Assembly (NCBI RefSeq): GCF_947507565.1
Contig: NC_089178.1
Coordinates: forward strand, 1,116,001 to 1,180,000
Direction: 5' to 3'
Source of the DNA: Oscarella lobularis
Lineage: Eukaryota; Porifera; Homoscleromorpha; Homosclerophorida; Oscarellidae
Length of the DNA stretch: 64,000 bases
Shown: one piece after another, positions 23,801-32,404 of the stretch
Layout: each line of letters opens with the position of its first letter
How positions within the stretch are numbered: the first letter of the stretch is position 1
Notes under the pieces: model-generated
The model's input: the letters and a program-made list of their open reading frames with translations, nothing else
The model's database searches: none
Told to the model about the DNA's origin: nothing
Program-made: the position numbers and the translations under genes

Positions 23801-26800
23801 GATAGACAAGACGTGCATTGACGTCCAGTTGTACGTCGTAACGTTGACGAGGCTCACGTTCAATCGAGTGGCGTTGACCTCGGTGAAGTTGAGTATGCTT
23901 GAGTTGATGAACGATACGTTCTTCATCGTCAGATTGTAGTGAGTAACATTGATGGCCGTGTAGTTCAACAGAGACATGTTAATGTTCGTTTCATTGATCG
24001 ACGTCAGATTGATGGACGTCCAATTCTGCACGGTCATGTTGATGTAGCTAGCGTTGAAGTGCGTAGCATTAATCAACGTCACATTCACAGCGCTGCAGTT
24101 GATCATCGATACGTTGCCGTACGTTGAATTGAAGATGGTAACGTTGATCAGAGTGTAGTTGAAGTTGCTCACATTGAAACTGGAGCCGTTGATCGAGAGA
24201 ACTTGAATCGACGTCCAGTTGTACGTTGTAACGTTAACGAGGCTCACATTCCATCGAGTGGTGTTGACTTCGGTGAAGTTGAGCATGCTTGAGTTGATGA
24301 ACGATACGTTCTTCATCGTCAGATTGTAGTGAGTAACACTGATAGCCGTGTAGTTCAACAGAGACACATTGATGTTCGTTTCATTGATCGACGTCAGATT
24401 GATCGAAGTCCAATTCTGCACCGTCATGTTGACGAAGCTCATGTTGAAGCGAGTGACATTGACCAACGTAACGTTCACAGCACTGCAATTGATCATCGAC
24501 ACGTTGCCGTACGTTGAATTGAAGATCGTCACGTTGATCAGAGTGTAGTTGAAGTTGCTCACATTGAAACTGGAGCCGTTGATCGAGAGAACTTCAATCG
24601 ACGTCCAGTTGTACGTCGTAACGTTGACGAGGCTTACGTTCCATCGAGTGGTGTTGACTTCGGTGAAGTTGAGCATGCTTGAGTTGATGAACGACACGTT
24701 CCTCATCGTAAGGTTGTAGTGAGTAACATTGATGGCGGTGTAGTTCAACAGAGACATGTTAATGTTCGTTTCATTGATCGACGTCAGATTGATCGAGGTC
24801 CAATTCTGCACGGTCATGTTGATGTAGCTAGCGTTGAAGTGCGTAGCATTAATCAACGTCACATTCACAGCGCTGCAGTTGATCAGTGACACGTTCGAGT
24901 ACGTTGAATTGAAGATCGTCACGTTGATCAACGTGTAGTTGAAGTTGCTCACATTGAAGCTCGAACCGTTGATAGACAAGACGTGCATCGACGTCCAGTT
25001 GTACGTCGTAACGTTCATCAGGCTCACGTTCCAACGAGTGGTGTTAACCTCAGTGAAGTTGAGTATGCTTGAATTGATGAACGATACGTTCTTCATTGTC
25101 AGATTGTAGTGAGTGATATTGATTGCCGTGTAGTTCAACAGAGACATGTTAATATTCGTTTCATTGATCGACGTCAGATTGATGGACGTCCAATTCTGCA
25201 CGGTCATGTTTATGTAGCTAGCGTTGAAGTGAGTGGCATTAATCAACGTCACGTTTACAGCGCTGCAGTTGATCATCGATACGTTTCCGTAGGTCGAATT
25301 GAAGATCGTCACGTTGATCAACGTGTAGTTGAAGTTGCTCACGTTGAAACTCGATCCGTTGATTGAGAGAACTTCAATCGATGTCCAGTTGTACGTCGTC
25401 ACGTTCACCAGGCTCACGTTCCAACGAGTAGTGTTAACCTCAGTGAAGTTGAGTATGCTTGAATTGATGAACGATACGTTCTTCATCGTCAGATTGTAGT
25501 GAGTGATATTGATAGCCGTGTAGTTCAACAGAGACATGTTAATATTCGTTTCATTGATCGACGTAAGATTAATGGACGTCCAATTCTGCACGGTCATGTT
25601 GATGTAGCTAGCGTTGAAGTGAGTGGCATTAATCAACGTCACGTTCACAGCGCTGCAGTTGATCATCGATACGTTCGAGTACGTTGAATTGAAGATCGTC
25701 ACGTTGATCAGAGTGTAGTTGAAGTTGCTCACGTTGAAGCTCGAGCCATTGATTGAGAGAACTTCAATCGACGTCCAGTTGTACGTCGTAACGTTCACCA
25801 GGCTTACGTTCCATCGAGTGGTATTGACCTCGGTGAAGTTGAGCATGCTTGAGTTGATGAACGACACGTTCCTCATCGTCAGGTTGTAGTGAGTAACATT
25901 GATGGCCGTGTAGTTCAACAGAGACATGTTAATGTTCGTTTCGTTGATCGACGTCAGGTTGATCGAGGTCCAATTCTGCACCGTCATGTTGATGTAGCTA
26001 GCGTTGAAGTGCGTAGCATTAATCAGCGTCACGTTCACAGCGCTGCAGTTGATCATCGATACGTTGCCGTACGTTGAATTGAAGATCGTCACGTTGATCA
26101 ACGTGTAGTTGAAGTTGCTCACGTTAAAACTAGAGCCGTTGATAGACAAGACGTGCATTGACGTCCAGTTGTACGTCGTAACGTTGACGAGGCTCACGTT
26201 CCATCGAGTGACGTTGATTTCAGTAAAGTTCGCCAAGCTCGAATTGATCAGCGAAACGTTCTGCATCGTCAGATTGTAGTGCGTAACATTGATAGCCGTG
26301 TAGTTCAACAGAGACACATTGATGTTCGTTTCATTGATTGACGTCAGATCGATCGAGGTCCAATTCTGCACCGTCATGTTGACGAAGCTCATGTTGAAGC
26401 GAGTGACATTGACCAACGTAACGTTCACAGCACTGCAATTGATCATTGACACGTTAGAGAACGTCGCATTGTACAAAGTCACGTTGATAACGGTGTTGTT
26501 GTAGTTCGTCACGTTAATAGAGGAAGCATTGATCGAGAGCAAATCAATAGACGACCAGTTGGACGTCGTCACGTTGACCAAACTCACGTTCAATCGAGTG
26601 ACGTTGATTTCAGTAAAGTTCGCCAAGCTCGAATTGATCAGCGAAACGTTCTGCATCGTCAGATTGCGACTGGTGACGTTAATGAACGAAGCATTCAGGA
26701 AGAAGCTATGCAAATAGCTCTCATTCACCGCTGAGACGTTGAGGTCTTGATAGAACGTGGCGTTGTGATACAGATCTGTAACCTTGACTCTCGTCGCATT

Positions 26801-29750
26801 GATGCTCGTCACGTTGAACGAAGCAGTGTTCATCCACGTGCAGTTCAAGTACGATCCGTTGATAGACATGAAATTGACGTAGGTTGAGTTGAGAACCAGA
26901 CAGTGCGAGAAGGAAGCGTTCAGTCGGGTGTTGTTCAAGTAGGTGCTATTCTTCAGCGCAACGTTGACAGCGGTCAGGTTCAGCTCCAAAACGTTGATTG
27001 CCGTGTAATTGTACACGATCAAGTTCACGTTCGTCTCGTTGATCGACGTGACGTTGATCGACGTCCAGTTGTACGACGTCGAGTTAACGTAAGTCATATT
27101 CAGAAGGCTGACGTTCATCAACGTGTGATTGTAGAAGGTGCAGTTGATCAACGTCACGTTGTTCATCGTCAGATTGAGGTGCGTTATATTGATGAAAGTC
27201 GAATTGAGGTAGATTCCGCTCAGCTCGGTCACGTTTAGGAACGTCGCATTCGCCCTCGTCACGTTGACGAAGGTGCTGTTCACGAAAAGAGAATGAAGAA
27301 AGCTCTCGTTCTTCGAAGTGACGTTCAAGTCCTGATACAAGGTCAGATTGTGGTACAGAACCGTTATGTTGACCCTCGTTTGGTTGATGTTGGTCGTGTT
27401 GAATGAAGACCCGTTCAGCCACGTGCTGTTGAAGTAGGATCCGTTGATGGACGAGTAGTTGGCATAGCTCGCGTTGAGGAAAAACGAGCCAACAACAGTG
27501 TAGTTCAGCCTGTTGTAGTTTACGAACGAGCAGTTTGTCATTGTGACATTAATCGACGTGATGTTCAGCTCGGTGGCATTGACGAAGCTTCCGTTCAGAC
27601 ACGAGCAGTTCGTGTACGTCGTGTTGATGTACGACGCGTTGATCGAGGTGAGATTGAAAAAGGAAACGTTCGCCAGCTGAGAGTGAAGGACTGTGTAATT
27701 GAGCCTCGTGTGGTTGATGTACGAACAGTTTGCAACGTTGACATTCAACGACGTCACGTTGACTTCGGTGGAGTTAATAAAAGTCGCGTTCACCAGCGAG
27801 ATGTTCCAGAAGGTCGAATTCAACGAAGAGAAGTTCGTCTTCAACACGTTCGTCAAGTTCGAATTCAAGACGCTGTAGTTCAGTTGAGTGTAGTTCGCGT
27901 AGGAAGCGTTCAGCATCGAAACGTTGACGGACGTCACGTTGATCTCGGTGACGTTGACAAACGAGGCCAAGACCACCGAAAAGTTCGAGTAGGTGGAGTT
28001 CTGATAGGTCATGTTGATTGCGGTCGTGTTGAATTCCGTCACGTTGATGTAGGTGGCGTTCACCACGGACACGTTCAAGAACGTCGAGTTCATGAACGTT
28101 GAATTGATTGACGTGTAATTGAACAGCGAGGAGTTGATGCTCAGTGCGCTCAGCGACGTGAAGTTGAGGAGGGTCGCGTTGATGAGCGTTGAATTGACGA
28201 GGTTGTAATTGAAAAGGCGAGTGTCTATGTGAGAAGCATTTATAATAGTCGTGTTGATAAACGTGATGTTGCCAATTGTGGCGTTCAACAGCGTCAAGTT
28301 CGTTATTGACGAGTTCACGAGCTCCAGATAGGGCGAGGAGAAATTCGCGAACGTTAGATTGCGAGCGTTGAGATTGTTGAGGGCAAGGGAAGGATATTCT
28401 CCAGAAGCGATTGAGTGGTTGTCAAAATTGAATTGATCTAAAAGAGAAAATTCAGAAGGCTGCGCACGATTTGTGTATGTGTATACCTACATATAACTCT
28501 GAGGTAAGATGAGCTATTCCTAATGCCACAGGAATCTCTGACGACGCAGGTGTACATTCCTTCGTCAATGGGGCGAACATTGAAAATTTGAAGACTGCTT
28601 TCCAAAAATTGAATATGCGAACGATCTTCCCTCAACTCAGCACCGTTGAAATAGAGCGTTCGTTCAACGTCTTTCCCGCCACAAGGCAAAAAGACAGGAA
28701 CACCAAACGCTCTTTTGATGACGGTAAGCTGTGAATACGAATGCTGATAGCAATCCTGAAACTTTATCACGCTCTCAAGAGCTGACAAAGCATTGGCAAT
28801 AGCGTATGACTGCATCAGTGCCGGCTGATTTGGCAAATTTTCCAAATCATATAAACGATATCGTGCAACAAATAGCTTGTCAGCAGGTTGTTCAGTAAAT
28901 TGAGCAAGTTCCAAAGCAGACAGCACTTCCATTGCGTGGAAGGCTTGAGCGTAATACCTGTCTGGTTTCACACGCCTTCCTCCGCTGAACAACATGAAGT
29001 AGTCTTTTATCTGCTGCAGATTACATTCTACCAGCTCTGAAACTGTGTCTGCCAGTTGAAGTATCCTCGAAGCGTTCAGATACACGGTAATGTTTGGATG
29101 GGGTGGCAGTTGACCGCGGCACTTCGGTGATGGCGTTGTCAGCGTCGACGTCGGACACGGTCCCTTGTGGGCCACTTTGACGTTTTTTCCATTCAGACAG
29201 GCGAATCGGTGGAGAAGACAAGAATTAGGGTAGTTGCGCCCATCGGAGCCACACACGGGCCTATGCTTATCAACATTGCATTCGCGACAGCGACAGTCGT
29301 ACTGCCTCTGGCCGCGTACATACAGTTCCCTGCAAATCCGGGTGTAATATAGGTCAGCCTCTAAAATGAGAGATAATTACATTAAACTGTCTTATCACGC
29401 ACAATCTGCCGGGGAAACAATGTCACGTGAGCGTACCTTCCGTAGGGACGAAGATGGGAGCTCCTTTTTCATCAAGAACGCAAATGCAATTTCCTTCTGC
29501 ACAATATCCAGATTCTTCCTCGCAAATGTGTCCATCACAGGGATCTACATGCAACGCTAGATGACGCAGACTTTATCCACTATACAGAATTACGTCGCTC
29601 AGGAAGTTCTAGTTTGTACAAGTTTGACGGCTGCAGAGAAAAAACTATAGGACACTGAGAATTGTTTTCTCGATAGAGTCAAGTTACCGAAAAAGCTTGT
29701 GCGCAAAGCAGCAAAGCAAAGAGTTCGATGGCAAAAATGGCAGCCTTCAT
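20834..29750 (-). CDS. Giant secreted follistatin/Kazal-Ig protein with a sequon-saturated pentapeptide-repeat rod
   Basis: Start at 29750: signal peptide MKAAIFAIELFALLLCAQAF. After a short exon comes a follistatin-type Cys module (DPCDGHICEEESGYC, GNCICV) and a Kazal domain (CRECNVDKHRPVCGSDG, then YPNSC and KGPC). A helical region of about 180 residues follows. Next is an Ig-like domain (LQIFNVRPIDEGMYTCVV) with the D-x-G-x-Y-x-C motif. A single huge exon (about 28435 to 20834) then encodes over 2,300 residues of pentapeptides of the form x-[ILVF]-N-x-[TS], such as INVTS or LNYTA. These match the A(N/D)LxX pentapeptide beta-helix consensus, and almost every one is an N-glycosylation sequon. 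The last about 200 residues lose the register (SRSHGTTKLVEKS). I see no C-terminal transmembrane segment or GPI signal. Probably a secreted matrix or coat component; function unknown. Confidence 0.88.
21460..26530 (-). repeat. 390-bp tandem repeat array (130-residue units) inside the pentapeptide gene
   Basis: The anchor cgctgcagtt (or cactgcaatt) occurs at 22531, 22921, 23311, 23701, 24091, 24481, 24871, 25261, 25651, 26041 and 26431, exactly 390 bp apart each time. Two more divergent units lie on the low-coordinate side (about 21750 and 22140). Each unit encodes 26 pentapeptides, and in the typical unit 25 of 26 carry N-x-S/T. Confidence 0.95.
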
Positions 29751-30002
29751 CCTGCAAATCAATAATCAAACGATGCTAACGATGACTATTTCGGCGCAAC
29801 ACAACCAACCTTCTACTGGAAGTGCCCAACGCCAAATGACGGTGCTACGCCTTCACGTCACGGATATCCGTGCTTTCATGTAGAAGGGAGATGCATGGCA
29901 CGCGCCGATTGACGTCGGTTTTCTCTGTTGACCAATCAGTTTTCGTCTTGAACATGTGCGAAGGTAGTGAAGAAGGTTGGGAAGAGGCATGTTCTCGTGA
30001 TC
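29751..30002. other. Upstream region of the pentapeptide gene
   Basis: About 250 bp that should hold the minus-strand promoter. No TATA box or coding exon is recognised. Confidence 0.4.
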
Positions 30003-30057
30003 AGGTTATCGACGTCAATCAGAGCCTCTGGGGAAACGATGGTGTGCGTCGGCGTGT
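30003..30057 (+). repeat. 55-bp dispersed repeat, copy 2
   Basis: Same orientation as the copy at 20048-20102, sharing a run through ctctggggaaacgatggtg and cgtcggcgtgt. Confidence 0.6.
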
Positions 30058-30108
30058 ACCTTCAAGAGGCGCGCAGAACGCCCTGCCCTTTTCGTCCAAA
30101 ACGCAAAC

Positions 30109-30540
30109 TCGCCCATTCAATGACCAATGCGGAATTAGTAGACGATTTCGAGCGGAGATTTTCGTTCGATACGAATTGAGACGCAAATACTGCTCGTTCT
30201 GACGAGCCCGATGTCGCTCCTATAATCTGGAACGACTTAGTACCCGTAGAAGAGCGCTCGACGCTAATAGATAGGAGTTCGGGAGATGGATCGACGATAT
30301 TCCACAGGTTCGGCCTTTCTTTGCACTTCCAATGACCGAATCCTTCTTCGAATGATGAATTACTTAAGATGTTAGCAGAAGAGAGCGAGAGGAGAACGAG
30401 AAATCCGAATAGAAAAAGAGAAGACATCGTGCATTCAGCGCCCGGATATTTACAGTTGACGTTAACCCCATATGATATGTATACTGCTGGGAAGTCAATC
30501 GAATTCACAGGCAAAAGAGAAAAGTAGAGAATAATATTAC
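30109..30540 (-). pseudogene. Truncated duplicate of glycosyltransferase exon 1
   Basis: The start codon is at 30427, and the copy repeats the signal peptide (SSLFLFGFLVLLSLSSANIL) and most of the CBM-like first exon of the gene at 15780-19921, with few changes such as SNPSFEEG to SNSSFEEG. The similarity stops abruptly at 30109. Past that point the frame runs on for a short unrelated tail, and no GT49 exons follow. The upstream flank is also duplicated, so it may still be transcribed and could make a short secreted protein of about 120 residues. More likely it is a dead fragment of a recent segmental duplication. Confidence 0.75.
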
Positions 30541-30612
30541 ACACGTTCTACAATTAACCACACAAAAATCCCCTAACCGGTATGCATACATGTACTAAAT
30601 CAATGCCCCGAA

Positions 30613-31314
30613 TTATCCAAAAAGACTCTCAATAGACCGTTGGACGTTCCACGAGCAAGACGAAAGCGCAATTCGCGCCTGTTCGCGACTAAACCCCATA
30701 TCCATAATCGTCTTGATCATGCGATCGCAATCAGGATCGTTGCCAGGGGCGCCCGCATAAACAGTCGCCCAGTGACGCGCCGTGCGCCGAAACGCTTCCG
30801 GATTCTCCTTGTATTGTCGCGCAACGACGGCGTCCTGCGGATCATTCGGCTCGGCCGCCTGAAGGAGCGCCTGGAGCGAGAGGAGAACGGTGCGCAATGT
30901 CATCGCCGCGGCCCATTGTTCTCTTAATATGTCCAAGCATATTGCACCCGTTACTGAACTGATGTTCGGATGCCAGATTTTCGTTACGAAGTGCACGCGC
31001 GGGGGATTGAATGGATATGTTTCCGGTATGGTTATGCCGAGTTCGAAGCGGCCGCCTTCGTACGGGGTCTCCGGTGGGCCTGCGTGCGATTCGTAGTGAA
31101 GGAGGATTTTACGCGTCGTTTTTCTACCTGCTATTTCGCCTCGGAGGCGTACGAATGAGTCGTCGATGAGTTCGAGTTTGAATTGATTCGTTATGGCCTG
31201 AAATGAGAGTGTATGAGACGCTGGGCGGGAGACGAGTCGCGCGACGGGCACCTCTTCGCTTTTGACTACGTCCTTGAATTCTCGTTTGACTCGAGCCACG
31301 GCGATATTCGCCAT
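30613..31314 (-). CDS. UBE2K: Ubiquitin-conjugating enzyme E2 K (E2-25K)
   Basis: UBE2K is a class II E2 that builds K48-linked chains and carries a C-terminal UBA domain. MANIAVARVKREFKDVVKSEE starts the UBC fold. The catalytic region has HPNISSVTGAICLDIL with the active-site Cys, followed by WAAAMTLRTVLLSLQALL. The UBA part is MIKTIMDMGFSREQARIALS. Removing two introns (31198-31251 and a 48-bp one inside the codon after GEIA) gives about 199 residues, against 200 in human. Both introns are stop-free and a multiple of three, so retention would insert 18 and 16 residues without a frameshift. It is head-to-head with LDAH (90 bp). Confidence 0.96.
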   Translation of the reverse strand: MANIAVARVKREFKDVVKSEEVPVARLVSRPASHTLSFQAITNQFKLELIDDSFVRLRGEIAGRKTTRKILLHYESHAGPPETPYEGGRFELGITIPETYPFNPPRVHFVTKIWHPNISSVTGAICLDILREQWAAAMTLRTVLLSLQALLQAAEPNDPQDAVVARQYKENPEAFRRTARHWATVYAGAPGNDPDCDRMIKTIMDMGFSREQARIALSSCSWNVQRSIESLFG

Positions 31315-31404
31315 ATTCGGTGTTGCGAATCAAAGACCTGCGATGACTCTATCAACGCATGCGTTAGCTTTATCACGTGTCTTGGTTATCACGTGCGCCT
31401 AATT
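31315..31404. promoter_or_regulatory. Shared UBE2K/LDAH divergent promoter region
   Basis: 90 bp lie between opposed start codons. No TATA box is seen. An open frame extends upstream of the LDAH ATG on the plus strand, but it runs into the UBE2K coding exon, so the ATG at 31405 is preferred. Confidence 0.45.
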
Positions 31405-32337
31405 ATGGACATTCGGCTGCCTCTCGGTTTCATCGCTCAGAAATGCAGCGATGCGTCTGCAGTAAATGTTGTCATCGTGCCTGGGAATCCAGGAATTCTC
31501 GACTTTTATCGTCCATTCGTCAACGCTCTCTTTTTCGACGAATTCAACCAGAAGGCGAACGTCTACGCAATCGGTCACCTTCATCAGACGGCAGAAATCG
31601 TCACTCACGCCAGCGTCGATCCGGCGTCCATTCGACGTCGATTCGGCGGTTCGACCTATGACGAATTGAATCCACTGGAAAAAGAAACACTTCTCAAAGT
31701 CACATTCATCGAAACCCAGCTCGATTCCAAATCGAAATTGATTCTGATTGGTCATTCAGTCGGAGCCTATCTCGTTCTCCAAACACTTCGTCATATCGAC
31801 ATTGACCGAGTCACAAACGTCATTCTTCTTTTTCCCACCGTCGAACGAATGCTCGAGAGTCCCAATGGCCAACGCCAGCACGTTTTCTTTAAAAAACACG
31901 CCTGGCTGCCTATTGGATTTGCAAAATTCATGTCACTTTTGCCCAATTTTGTTCGACGACAGCTCTGTCAGTTCTATATGAGCTGGTGTAAATGGGTTCC
32001 AAATGACGATTTGGAGCATATGGTTGATGGAGTCATGGTGATGGGACATGGGACTGAGATGACTGAACGAATTTTGACTTTGGCTCATTGTGAAATGAAT
32101 GTCATAGTCAAGTTGTCGTCTGAAATGATTCAGACGATTTCTCGACTTGCTGATCGAATTGTTTTCTTTTACGCTGTATCTGATGGTTGGGTACCCAATG
32201 ATTGTCCTGAGAAAATGGCAGAGCGTTTTCCAAGTTGCCACGTGGAAAGAGCTTCCAAAGAGATAGACCACGATTTTTGCTTAACAAAAAGTCGCGAAGT
32301 TGCTAAAAGAGTTGCTGACTTTGTAGGGAAAAACTAG
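31405..32337 (+). CDS. LDAH: Lipid droplet-associated hydrolase
   Basis: LDAH (C2orf43) is an alpha/beta-hydrolase on lipid droplets, proposed to act on cholesterol esters and to affect triglyceride turnover. Intronless, 310 residues. The oxyanion region NVVIVPGNPGILDFYRPF and the nucleophile elbow GHSVG (residues 116-120, Ser118) are intact. The next block, NVILLFPTVERMLESPNGQ, matches the family's LLFPTIERMSESPNG. The Asp (VSDGWVP) and the His (DHDFC near the C-terminus) complete the likely triad. The start at 31405 was chosen because upstream codons overlap UBE2K. AATAAA follows the stop by 3 bp. Confidence 0.93.
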   Translation: MDIRLPLGFIAQKCSDASAVNVVIVPGNPGILDFYRPFVNALFFDEFNQKANVYAIGHLHQTAEIVTHASVDPASIRRRFGGSTYDELNPLEKETLLKVTFIETQLDSKSKLILIGHSVGAYLVLQTLRHIDIDRVTNVILLFPTVERMLESPNGQRQHVFFKKHAWLPIGFAKFMSLLPNFVRRQLCQFYMSWCKWVPNDDLEHMVDGVMVMGHGTEMTERILTLAHCEMNVIVKLSSEMIQTISRLADRIVFFYAVSDGWVPNDCPEKMAERFPSCHVERASKEIDHDFCLTKSREVAKRVADFVGKN

Positions 32338-32340
32338 ACA

Positions 32341-32346
32341 AATAAA
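32341..32346 (+). terminator. LDAH polyadenylation signal AATAAA
   Basis: AATAAA lies 3 bp after the LDAH stop codon and about 60 bp before the SPDL1 start, which implies a very short 3' UTR. Confidence 0.6.
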
Positions 32347-32404
32347 AGTATTGTACATGCATCCGGGATTTGTAGTTATCCGGGGTGGTTAAAATTGAAA
32401 ATAC

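Noticed and set aside
21460-26530. CRISPR-like or satellite array
   Set aside because: The 390-bp period encodes one continuous protein in register without spacers; it is a coding tandem repeat.
21263-28102. Long plus-strand open frames across the pentapeptide array, about 60-150 codons with 390-bp periodicity
   Set aside because: They are antisense shadows of the repeated Asn-x-Thr codons. Their period is that of the coding array, and they contain no recognisable domain.
29405-29440. Third copy of the 55-bp repeat (ccggggaaacaatgtcacgtg)
   Set aside because: Only a short stretch matches (ggggaaacaatg against ggggaaacgatg), which could be chance. It lies in an intron of the giant gene.
31213-31404. 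Upstream extension of LDAH by 64 codons
   Set aside because: It overlaps the UBE2K coding exon and promoter on the opposite strand. LDAH homology begins after the ATG at 31405.
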